The notes under the pieces were generated by a model that did not search any database, had not been told where the DNA came from, and saw nothing but the letters and a program-made list of their open reading frames with translations. Below are positions 1 through 6,020 of a stretch of 8,455 bases of DNA, piece after piece (the stretch's first letter is position 1; each line of letters opens with the position of its first letter). A program made the position numbers and the translations under genes. The stretch comes from CAYXVB01 sp964467785. Lineage in GTDB: Bacteria; Bdellovibrionota; UBA1018. The stretch covers positions 1 through 8,455 of the forward strand of contig CAYXVB010000157.1 of the NCBI GenBank assembly GCA_964467785.1, written 5' to 3'.

Positions 1-126
1 CTGAAGGACGACCTTTTCTTGCGTGAGGGAATACACCTTGCCTTGCAGGGTGAGGCTCATGCTCGCATTCGCAGCGACACCAAACGCAAAGACTGAGAAG
101 CCGATCAGTGCAATGAACTTTTTCAT
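1..126 (-). CDS. Exported protein of unknown function, N-terminal part (cut by window edge)
   Basis: An open frame of 42 codons runs from an ATG at 124-126 to the left edge; the 3' end is missing. The first 21 residues are a textbook Sec signal peptide: Lys-Lys at positions 2-3, a hydrophobic core rich in Phe, Ile, Val and Ala, then Ala-Asn-Ala as a probable signal peptidase I site. The mature part begins Ser-Met-Ser-Leu and contains a short stretch (LTLQGKVYSLTQEKVVLQ) that could form beta strands. The start is supported by a purine-rich AAAGGGA seven bases upstream. It begins 23 bases after the stop of the preceding exported protein gene, so the two are probably co-transcribed. No family is recognisable from so short a piece; the export prediction is solid, the function unknown. 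Confidence 0.72.
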   Translation of the reverse strand, partial: MKKFIALIGFSVFAFGVAANASMSLTLQGKVYSLTQEKVVLQ

Positions 127-149
127 CGAATCATCCCTTTCTGGTGGGG

Positions 150-821
150 TCAGTTTGCCCGAGTGGCACCTTTGCCGGCGCCGCCGCTTTCAGCGGGAAC
201 ATCGGCTAGTCGGCTCGCCTTGAGCTCAAAATTGGTTTGAACGTTCCTTCCGGTGACGAGTCTTTCTTGAATGCACTCACTGACCGAGGGACAGCCATCG
301 GCCGCCTTTTTCAGTGCGGGATTATAAGCCGACTTACCCATGCAGCTCGCGACCCCCTGGATCGGCTTGCGGGGATTATAAGAAGTTTTAGTCTTTAGAT
401 CGATCTGATCCAAAAACGATCCTGGCCCCTGGCAAGTCACCTGGATCGTGCAAATTCCTTTTGAGCGCTGAGTTCCATCCTTCGCGCAGGAATCCGGCGC
501 CGGCACATAGGTCACCGGAGTATGGGGCGTTTGACGGCAGAACATGGCGCCGCCATTTAAACTCATCTTATGAAGCACCCCGGCGTTTTGATATCTTTCA
601 AAGTCCTGCATGATACGGAGAATTCTAATATCAGAGTTCTGAGAGTGTTGGAGATAGGCGCCATTCGTAGCAGTTTTGACCGCGGCCTCCATCTGGGCCA
701 TCGCTCTGGAGATCATTTCTGGATCCAGCTCCTTCTGGTCCGCTTGAACCGGGATGGCGCTCAATGCGCCCCATCCGATAATAGCGACAGATAACACGAT
801 CGTTTTAACTGGATTTTTCAT
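150..821 (-). CDS. Exported cysteine-containing protein of unknown function
   Basis: This 223-aa protein starts with a clear Sec signal peptide (MKNPVKTIVLSVAIIGWGAL, with probable cleavage after Val-Gln-Ala at residue 27). There is no lipobox and no further membrane segment, so a soluble periplasmic or secreted location is expected. The mature N-terminal half (about 30-85) looks helical. The C-terminal half carries seven cysteines (95, 112, 124, 130, 160, 177, 183), suggesting a disulfide-stabilised domain. The extreme C-terminus is low in complexity (Gly, Ala, Ser). The start is set by AAGGAG at 829-834, seven bases upstream of the ATG. It appears less GC-rich than the genes to its right. 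I recognise no family, and the export call is much stronger than anything about its role. Confidence 0.82.
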   Translation of the reverse strand: MKNPVKTIVLSVAIIGWGALSAIPVQADQKELDPEMISRAMAQMEAAVKTATNGAYLQHSQNSDIRILRIMQDFERYQNAGVLHKMSLNGGAMFCRQTPHTPVTYVPAPDSCAKDGTQRSKGICTIQVTCQGPGSFLDQIDLKTKTSYNPRKPIQGVASCMGKSAYNPALKKAADGCPSVSECIQERLVTGRNVQTNFELKASRLADVPAESGGAGKGATRAN

Positions 822-975
822 TCGTCGACTCCTTCTTCGAATGGATTTTCAAACTCAAAAAGAATTCTTTATAAAATATATCGCCATGCGGATGCGTGAG
901 GAAATTAAAAAAGGACGGAGCTTAATTTAAATAGCGACAAAATATTGCCACGGCTTCCTTTTCGGACCTCAGAGA
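822..975 (-). promoter_or_regulatory. AT-rich intergenic region with probable promoter for the exported-protein pair
   Basis: This gap separates the broken pseudouridine synthase gene from the exported-protein pair and is markedly more AT-rich than its surroundings. On the minus strand it holds two overlapping -10-like hexamers, TATATT (875-880) and TATAAA (868-873). No convincing -35 element sits at the usual spacing. A perfect 12-base palindrome, AAAGAATTCTTT (859-870), touches the second hexamer. A strong ribosome binding site, AAGGAG (829-834), precedes the gene start. I see no clear hairpin plus T-run that would end the upstream unit. The promoter assignment rests on composition and position only. 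Confidence 0.4.
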
Positions 976-1735
976 TCACTCCCGCGCCTCGGGAGCTCCC
1001 GGAAACGCGCGCGCCAGTTCTTCCGCGCTCACTTCGCGATATTGCCCGGGCTCGAGCTCACCCAGCGCCAATCCCCCGATCGCCACGCGCTTGAGACGGG
1101 TGACCTCGTGTCCGGTCGCGGACATAAGGCGAAGTGACGGTGAGATGCGACTCGCGACCGCTCGCCTTGCGAAGAGCGACCTCCTCGGCGCGCAACAGCT
1201 CGCCTTCGTCCACAATCCCCTCGCGCATCCGCGCCAGCTCGCCCTCGGTCACCTCGCCGCGAACGGTGACGACATAGGTTTTCGGGATCGCGTTTTCGGG
1301 GCTGGTGAGCCAGTCGGCGAGTCTCGTGTCGTTCATCAAGAGCAGAAGCCCAGTCGTGGCAAAGTCGAGCCGGCCCGCGGCGATGAGATGCCCCTCGGAG
1401 GGATCGACGAGCGAAAAAACCGTGGCCCGGCCTTTTTCGTCCGAACGGGTGGTGACGACACCTTTGGGCTTGTGAAGCATCAAGACCTTGCGCCCCTGGC
1501 GCGCCACGCGCTGGCCTTCGACTTCAATCCGCGCTTTTTCAGGGACTACTTGAAAGCTCGGATTGTTCTTGATCGCGCCGTCCACGCGCACTTTTCCTTC
1601 GATGATCCACTGGCGCGCGACCGTGCGCGAGGCGATGCCCAGCTTGGAGAGCGCCCGCTCGAGCGTCACAAAGCCGGGCCCTTTGGCCTTGAAGCCTCCA
1701 CTTGCGAAACCGGCGCGCGGTCGACGGCCCTTCAT
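976..1735 (-). pseudogene. rluB: rRNA pseudouridine synthase, RsuA/RluB family, broken by an internal deletion
   Basis: Enzymes of this family convert a specific rRNA uridine to pseudouridine. Intact parts are an N-terminal S4 RNA-binding domain (about residues 23-77: LERALSKLGIASR, GKVRVDG) and the catalytic domain with HKPKGVVTT (88-96) and GRLDFATTGLLLL, whose Asp124 is the expected catalytic residue. After His-Leu-Thr-Val-Thr (Thr201, 1133-1135) the frame diverges into a short tail ending at 1058. The expected C-terminus (RLMSATGHEVTRLKRVAIGG onward, to the TGA at 976) continues in another frame from about 1131. Only one base lies where family members have roughly nine or ten codons for the EGRNRQVR-type motif. 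So about 26-29 bases are missing and the frame is lost. The start ATG overlaps the previous stop (ATGA, 1732-1735), implying translational coupling. RluB, RluE and RsuA cannot be separated firmly; the symbol is tentative. Confidence 0.82.
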
Positions 1736-2709
1736 GGCGCGGCGCCCTCTTGCGCGGGCTCCGGAGGGGGCATCGGTATGGAAGGTAGCCGATCTGAGCG
1801 CGGCACGATGACGATCAACGCGATTCCAGCGGCAGTACCCGCAGGATCGACTGCCTCTGGGACCTCGCCTCCGGCGACTTTCAAACCCTTGGATTCGGCG
1901 GAGTTCAGAATCAAGGCGAGCACCTCAGGATCGACCGGGCCGAGTGCAGCAAGGTCGACCCCCTTACTTTTGCGAAAACGACTCTCGTTGATCTTTTCGA
2001 GCCGCTGATCATAACTCCTCAAGCGATGGTTAAGGTCAGTGAGGCTCCCTTTGCCGTTGTACAGGATCGTCGATTCGACGGGCGCCCCATCGGGTCCCAC
2101 AAATCCATTTCGCAGGATCGCTTCGAGCGTATTGGAAAGGTAAATGGGAGGTTCACCGCGCTCCTTGAGCTCGCGGATCGAAACACCGGCCTTGTCGAGT
2201 CGATAGCAGGCGTAATGAACGCAGCTAAAGGACAAAAAGCCCTGCGATCGCATCGCCTCCTCGTGTATTCGGTTGTAGGTCTCTTCCGCTAGATTTTCCA
2301 GCCGGATGACGAGGCCATTGGGCGCCACGTCGCTTTCGAGCCCTTGCTCCATCCTGGGAAGTTTCATCACCTGGCCATGAAAGGCATGGTCTCCGATACG
2401 GATCGAATAGTGATGCGGCTCCTCGATCGTGAGAAACACGCTGTTAGGATTCTCCACCAGCTGGCTAAAAAACGGCTTATCTTTAGGCCAGAGTACCTTG
2501 GTGCGGTAGCCAGTCACCAAATTGCCATGGAAATTCTCGGCAAAGGGCCGAAAATACTGCGCGCAGCCCTCGCTGAAAAAGTCCGCGGCCGCTGAAAAGT
2601 GCGCGAACGCCAGTCCGCCAAGGACCGCAATCGCGATCACAGTGGAGCGCTTCGGCTCGCGCCGCTTCTGGTTGCGGTCGCCACTCCGGAGTAAATGAAA
2701 AAACCTCAT
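1732..2709 (-). CDS. Exported protein, second tandem paralogue, candidate permuted papain-fold (LRAT/NlpC-like)
   Basis: I chose the ATG at 2707-2709 (325 aa) because it overlaps the previous stop as ATGA; an in-frame ATG 54 bases upstream lies inside the previous gene. A positively charged N-terminus and a hydrophobic stretch (about 23-42, ending Ser-Ala-Ala-Ala) form a signal peptide or anchor. The mature protein aligns over nearly its whole length with the preceding gene's product: shared Cys49, HHYSIRIGDHAFHGQV (99-114), SCVHYACYRLDKAGVSI (from residue 162), then ELKERGE, ILRNGF.GPDG and a conserved Pro-Glu-Val-x-Ala-Leu-Ile-Leu near the C-terminus. His100, His111 and Cys163 resemble the His/His/Cys arrangement of LRAT-type permuted papain folds, where His precedes Cys, but this is pattern recognition only. 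The C-terminus is rich in Pro and Ala. The true function is unknown. Confidence 0.82.
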   Translation of the reverse strand: MRFFHLLRSGDRNQKRREPKRSTVIAIAVLGGLAFAHFSAAADFFSEGCAQYFRPFAENFHGNLVTGYRTKVLWPKDKPFFSQLVENPNSVFLTIEEPHHYSIRIGDHAFHGQVMKLPRMEQGLESDVAPNGLVIRLENLAEETYNRIHEEAMRSQGFLSFSCVHYACYRLDKAGVSIRELKERGEPPIYLSNTLEAILRNGFVGPDGAPVESTILYNGKGSLTDLNHRLRSYDQRLEKINESRFRKSKGVDLAALGPVDPEVLALILNSAESKGLKVAGGEVPEAVDPAGTAAGIALIVIVPRSDRLPSIPMPPPEPAQEGAAP

Positions 2710-3656
2710 CGCGCGGCGCCTGCAGCGCCGGGCCCCGCGGAGGGCATCGTGACGGGCGCCCACTGGCTGTCCGATTGAGGGATGAGCACCAAAAACGCGC
2801 CGATCCCGGCCGCGGGCGGGACGCCGGTGACCCGGAGGCCGTGATTTCGGAACTCGGCCAAAATCAACGCGGCTACCTCGGGCTCAAAAAGCGAGAGGAG
2901 CGAACCGTCTAGCCCTTTTCGCTTGAACCGCCGCTCATTGAGCTTTTCCATGGTGACGTCAAAATGCTCGAGGCGCTTGCTGAGTTGCTGAATCGAAATA
3001 TCCGAGTTGAGCACCAGTGTCGTCTGGAGCCTCTGACCATCGGGCCCCGAAAACCCGGAGCGCAAGATGGCGTCCAGAGTGGGCGCGACGCGGAACGGAA
3101 CTTCGCCTTTTTCCTTGAGCTCGGGGATGTCGACGCCCACCTTCTCGAGTCGGGCGCAGGCGAAATGCACGCAGGTATACGAAGGGAAGCGCGACGCCCT
3201 TTCGGCCTCCGCCTGAAGTTGGCTAAAAGTCTCGTCCGAAAGCCCATCGATGCGGACCAATAGTCCTGGCGGAATGGCATCGCCCTTTGCCCCGGAGTCG
3301 ATCCACGGACGCCCCAACACCTGACCATTGTACGTCTTGTCACCGACGCGGATCGCGTAATGCTGCGAGTTTTGAATGCTAAAAAAAACGCTTTTTGGAT
3401 CGTCAAAAAGGGCGCTGAATAAGGGAGCCTCTTCGGTTGTTTTGAGTCCGCTGAGCTCCATCCCTTTGTAGGTCTCCGAAAAGCGCTGGAACCGTTTGTC
3501 GCAACTCTCCTCGAGCGCGGAGGGAATTTCCGCCGCCCAAGCCTGGAAGCGCGGAAATGGGCTCGAAATCGAAAGGGCCGCCGCTAGCGCGAAACGGTAA
3601 AAGCTTGGACGCCACGATGCCGCCCGGCGCGAGCCGAAATCAATAGAGCTGGACAA
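2706..3656 (-). CDS. Exported protein, first tandem paralogue, candidate permuted papain-fold (LRAT/NlpC-like)
   Basis: No ATG sits near the expected start. I chose the TTG at 3654-3656 (316 aa), which has GAGGG five bases upstream (3662-3666) and overlaps the lipoprotein gene by 17 bases. A frame-open ATG at 3791 would bury 45 residues inside the lipoprotein gene and put the signal peptide internally. From the TTG, two Arg pairs or singles and a hydrophobic core (about 19-40) end in Ala-Trp-Ala-Ala, a plausible cleavage site. The mature part has Cys52, QHYAIRVGDKTYNGQV (98-113) and YTCVHFACARLEKVGVDI (160-177), which match the next gene with identical spacing (His99 to Cys162 is 63 residues in both). 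The third candidate active-site position is Asn110 here instead of His. It ends with Gly and Ala. It is probably soluble in the periplasm or surface-exposed; function unknown. Confidence 0.8.
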   Translation of the reverse strand: MSSSIDFGSRRAASWRPSFYRFALAAALSISSPFPRFQAWAAEIPSALEESCDKRFQRFSETYKGMELSGLKTTEEAPLFSALFDDPKSVFFSIQNSQHYAIRVGDKTYNGQVLGRPWIDSGAKGDAIPPGLLVRIDGLSDETFSQLQAEAERASRFPSYTCVHFACARLEKVGVDIPELKEKGEVPFRVAPTLDAILRSGFSGPDGQRLQTTLVLNSDISIQQLSKRLEHFDVTMEKLNERRFKRKGLDGSLLSLFEPEVAALILAEFRNHGLRVTGVPPAAGIGAFLVLIPQSDSQWAPVTMPSAGPGAAGAAR

Positions 3657-4638
3657 GGTCGCCCTCGGCGATGTTTCCACCCGTGTGAAGCTCGGCCACG
3701 GCCCCGTCGGTTCCGAGGAAATCCACGACTTCGAGCGTGCCCTTGAGTTGCCCCTGGGCGCGGCCCAAATAGGCTCCGGTCGCCGGATCATAGATGTCCT
3801 CGCCCGGTGCGAGCACCCGGAGGATGTCCCCGGAGATCAAGCCCGAGGCCTTGCCGGCATTGATGTAGATCTTGCCGCCCGTGACTTTTGCGACGCGGCC
3901 TTCCCAGGAGGTTTTTTCGACCGCCTTGATCACCTCGGGCACGAGCTGGGCCGCGGCCTGCCGAAGCGCGAATTTGGTCAGTTCGTTGCGATACTGGGGC
4001 GACTCGAAATTCTGGCTCTCCAGCGCGACCATGGCCTTGCTCGAGGACTCACCCCCCTTGGCGATGGCCATGATCTCGCGGCCGGCGGCCACGTCAAAAA
4101 GCTTCATCTCGACATCCACCGCGGCGAAGGACTGTTTTTCGCGCAGCAGGCCGATATCATCCCCCCGCTGGCGAAAGGTGATCTTGGTGATGCGGCCGAT
4201 CCCGAGCACGGCGACGCCCAGGCGGCGCCCCTCGCGAATGAGCTGCGCCACCTTGACCTTGTCGCCGTGGACAAAATCCTCGGTGCCGAGCTCCGTCTTG
4301 ACGTCGGTCGGAAGGATGACCCGCTGGGAAAGATACAGGCCGCGCCGGAGCTCATCGGCGGCGAATAAGCCGAGATCCGCGGATTTGACCGGCGAGTCGT
4401 TCCAGAAGTTCAGCACCACCACGCGCTTGCGCGGCTGACCCATGGACTCGACGCGATCGGTGGGAGTCTTTTTGCGGCTGTAATAACTCGAGGGCGCTTC
4501 GGGCTGATAGTAATCCTGTTCGTTGCGATACCCCGCCGATCGCGCGCAGCCGGAAAGATGGATCGCCCCGTGGATCACTCCTGCGACCAGGAGCGCGCGG
4601 GCTCCGATGCCTCTCACCTGTTTTGAAAGTTTCGCCAT
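3640..4638 (-). CDS. CsgG/FlgT-like outer-membrane lipoprotein
   Basis: The 332-aa product has a signal peptide ending in a lipobox Leu-Ser-Gly-Cys, with lipidated Cys31. Ala32 at the +2 position is compatible with sorting to the outer membrane. After a Tyr/Ser/Pro-rich linker (32-69), a CsgG-like alpha/beta domain begins with RKRVVVLNFWND (70-81) and includes LGLFAADELRRGL and GVAVLGIGRITKI, as in the CsgG/TolB-N/FlgT group. From about 240 a separate beta-rich C-terminal domain follows (VTGGKIYINAGKASGLISGD, then DPATGAYLG and GDLVQLY), of the kind seen at the end of FlgT-type proteins. Relatives build secretion pores (CsgG) or flagellar-motor rings (FlgT), but no curli subunit or flagellar gene is visible here. 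Mature length is about 302 aa, longer than E. coli CsgG. The start has AAGGAAGGGAAG upstream, and the gene follows its neighbour by 51 bases. Confidence 0.82.
   Translation of the reverse strand: MAKLSKQVRGIGARALLVAGVIHGAIHLSGCARSAGYRNEQDYYQPEAPSSYYSRKKTPTDRVESMGQPRKRVVVLNFWNDSPVKSADLGLFAADELRRGLYLSQRVILPTDVKTELGTEDFVHGDKVKVAQLIREGRRLGVAVLGIGRITKITFRQRGDDIGLLREKQSFAAVDVEMKLFDVAAGREIMAIAKGGESSSKAMVALESQNFESPQYRNELTKFALRQAAAQLVPEVIKAVEKTSWEGRVAKVTGGKIYINAGKASGLISGDILRVLAPGEDIYDPATGAYLGRAQGQLKGTLEVVDFLGTDGAVAELHTGGNIAEGDLVQLY
3662..3666 (-). promoter_or_regulatory. Ribosome binding site deciding a TTG start
   Basis: On the minus strand GAGGG lies five bases upstream of the TTG at 3654-3656, within the end of the lipoprotein gene. 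It is the reason for choosing this non-ATG start: the only other nearby in-frame option is a rare ATT, and the distant ATG at 3791 lacks biological sense. Confidence 0.6.
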
Positions 4639-4656
4639 GATCCGCTTCCCTTCCTT

Positions 4657-4682
4657 GGGCTGCTCAATAGGGCTGCTGAATG
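4657..4682. repeat. Imperfect 13-base tandem duplication in an intergenic gap
   Basis: The 51-base gap before the lipoprotein gene holds GGGCTGCTCAATA followed directly by GGGCTGCTGAATG, identical at 11 of 13 positions. It looks like a small slippage duplication. It lies just upstream of the lipoprotein ribosome binding site, and no function is evident. Confidence 0.6.
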
Positions 4683-4689
4683 GGTTTAC

Positions 4690-5901
4690 CTAACGCAGTT
4701 CGCACTCCAGGGACCGACCTCCCGAGTTGAGCACATGGAGCCTGAATCGCTCCCCCGTGCGGGACGGTGTGACATTGGACGAGGCGCTCTCACCGGCCGC
4801 CGAAGAAGAGGGATCGATCACCAGCCCACCGAGAGCTTTTCGCACGATCTCCAGATCATTGTCACCCTCGCCACCGGACAGCCGGGCCATGAAAACCACT
4901 TTTCCGGCCGAGACCTTGCGCTCGTCGAACACGATGCCCGATGTTTCCGAAAGAGCGCCGAGCTTTTCCTTGAGGCGCGCATAAGCGGCGTAGCCGCGGA
5001 TCCCGCGGACCTCCACGCTGATGGCCGAAGCCTGCGACTCCTCCCCGGATCGGCTGGACACCTTCGAGACCTGGCCGCCGATTTCAGTCATGAAATCCGT
5101 CATGAGTTGCCCGACGGATTTTTCGAAGCTGCCGGTCTCGAAAATCTCGAGACTCCCCTCCTGCTTGGGGAAGTCCTTGAGCGTGAGCTGGCACTTGATC
5201 GCGTAGCGAACCTCATCAGCATGCGCAGCATCGATCTCATCGGCGATGGCCCGCGCCCAAGCGGCGGTAAAGATTCCGTCCGCCTTCTTTTCGTCAGAGA
5301 GGCGGCTGAGGAGCTGGGGGTCCGCCGACTTGGCGAACACGACCGAAAAACCGCGCCGCTCAAGCCGGTCCTTGACGAGCGCTCGGATGACCGGGAGCCG
5401 GGTGTTGCATGGCTCGCAGTCCTCGCCGGGCGCCAGTCCGACGATGATGATAGGAGCGCTCTTTTTCAACGCCTGGGGAGCGTAAAAGCGCAGATAGTTG
5501 CGCATCGTATCGAGATCGACATCGACGTCAATACCGGTTCGAGAGCGCCGATAGTCGCGAATGAAGCGCTGACTCTGAGGGATGATCTCGTCTAAGAAAA
5601 TCTTCTCCTGCCAAGGCTCGAGATTTCCGAGTTGGGCTTGACTCCCGGCGAGCGCCTTTTGGATTTGGCGCGCGACTGCGTCGGAAGGTCCGGCAGGCGC
5701 CGCCTCATTTGCTTTGACGGATTTGACGGATTTCACTGCTGCTTTGGCAGGCGCGGCCTGAGCCATCGACTCGAAGGGAGCCTGGGCCGCCATTACCGAG
5801 AGGACAACGTAGAGTGCCAAAGCTCCTGCACCCCACTTAACCCTTTTTAAAAGAGAATCCTGTTGCCGCCGCCGCCGATGAAAATTTCCCAAGGTCTGCA
5901 C
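4690..5901 (-). CDS. Exported or membrane-anchored protein of unknown function with a CxxC motif
   Basis: This 403-aa protein has an Arg-rich N-terminus (RRRR, 9-12) and a hydrophobic segment (about 24-42), then an Ala/Pro/Lys linker with Val-Lys-Ser repeats (56-63). That fits a signal peptide or an N-terminal anchor with the rest in the periplasm. Residues 75-145 look helical and include an acidic DVDVDLD stretch (125-131). Next comes APIIIVGLAPGEDCEPCN (149-166), then a helix and a strand (FSVVFAKS). A strand, CxxC (Cys162, Cys165), helix, strand order recalls a thioredoxin fold, but I cannot confirm it. Residues about 290-350 (VEVRGIRGYAAYARLKEKLG and following) resemble the small alpha/beta units of FlgT/DUF2066-like proteins. 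The start is a GTG at 5899-5901 without a clear ribosome binding site; a TTG nine bases in is an alternative. It heads the unit with the CsgG-like lipoprotein, suggesting an envelope partner. Confidence 0.75.
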   Translation of the reverse strand: MQTLGNFHRRRRQQDSLLKRVKWGAGALALYVVLSVMAAQAPFESMAQAAPAKAAVKSVKSVKANEAAPAGPSDAVARQIQKALAGSQAQLGNLEPWQEKIFLDEIIPQSQRFIRDYRRSRTGIDVDVDLDTMRNYLRFYAPQALKKSAPIIIVGLAPGEDCEPCNTRLPVIRALVKDRLERRGFSVVFAKSADPQLLSRLSDEKKADGIFTAAWARAIADEIDAAHADEVRYAIKCQLTLKDFPKQEGSLEIFETGSFEKSVGQLMTDFMTEIGGQVSKVSSRSGEESQASAISVEVRGIRGYAAYARLKEKLGALSETSGIVFDERKVSAGKVVFMARLSGGEGDNDLEIVRKALGGLVIDPSSSAAGESASSNVTPSRTGERFRLHVLNSGGRSLECELR

Positions 5902-5908
5902 GAGTTTG

Positions 5909-5936
5909 ATTCTACCACGCCTGGTCCGTGCGTAAA
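5909..5936 (-). promoter_or_regulatory. Candidate sigma70-type promoter of the five-gene unit
   Basis: On the minus strand TTTACG (5931-5936), a 16-base spacer and TAGAAT (5909-5914) match the -35 and -10 consensus at four and five of six positions. Transcription would begin about 5901-5903, at or next to the GTG taken as the gene start. The mRNA would then be almost leaderless, or translation may use a codon further in. The position fits a promoter for the whole unit down to 976. Confidence 0.42.
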
Positions 5937-5982
5937 GGCGTCAGACACTCGGGCGGAGCCACCCCGCAAGGAGTGGCGTCAG
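5937..5982. repeat. Direct repeat of GGCGTCAG flanking a hairpin
   Basis: GGCGTCAG occurs at 5937-5944 and again at 5975-5982 (CTGACGCC on the transcribed strand), 38 bases apart start to start. The two copies flank, and the second slightly overlaps, the hairpin at 5958-5977. Paired octamers next to a candidate promoter could be a binding site, or chance. Confidence 0.45.
5958..5977 (-). terminator. 20-base hairpin between dnaE and the five-gene unit, possible terminator or regulatory stem
   Basis: In minus-strand RNA GCCACUCC and GGGGUGGC pair over eight positions (one G-U) around a four-base UUGC loop. It sits 63 bases after the dnaE stop and upstream of the candidate promoter, where a terminator would be expected. 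However, no U-run follows, so intrinsic termination is doubtful. In plus-strand RNA the loop would be GCAA, a GNRA tetraloop, with one C-A mismatch. The fold is visible; the role is inferred. Confidence 0.4.
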
Positions 5983-6020
5983 GTCTTTGACGTTCGGATA
6001 TCCTATTTCTTCGAAATTTC

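Noticed and set aside
901..930. T-run (minus strand, about 906-912) as a terminator for the five-gene unit
   Set aside because: No stable GC-rich stem immediately precedes it on the transcribed strand.
1091..2008. Plus-strand open frame of 305 codons opposite the pseudouridine synthase and second paralogue
   Set aside because: It is antisense to two well-supported genes, has no recognisable domain and reads as a GC-rich shadow frame.
2707..2763. Upstream ATG (2761-2763) as start of the second paralogue
   Set aside because: It would add 18 Arg-rich residues inside the preceding gene and bury the signal peptide; the ATGA overlap at 2706-2709 is a better start.
3657..3791. Upstream ATG at 3789-3791 as start of the first paralogue
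   Set aside because: It would add 45 residues overlapping the lipoprotein gene in another frame, with no relation to the paralogue; the TTG with GAGGG upstream fits.
3685..4438. Two overlapping plus-strand frames opposite the CsgG-like lipoprotein gene
   Set aside because: They lie fully antisense to a gene with a signal peptide, lipobox and family motifs, and have no ribosome binding site or family resemblance.
5713..5730. Tandem 9-base repeat TTTGACGGA as a regulatory or CRISPR-like repeat
   Set aside because: It only encodes the Val-Lys-Ser repeats of the linker in the 403-aa protein; two units with no spacers are not an array.
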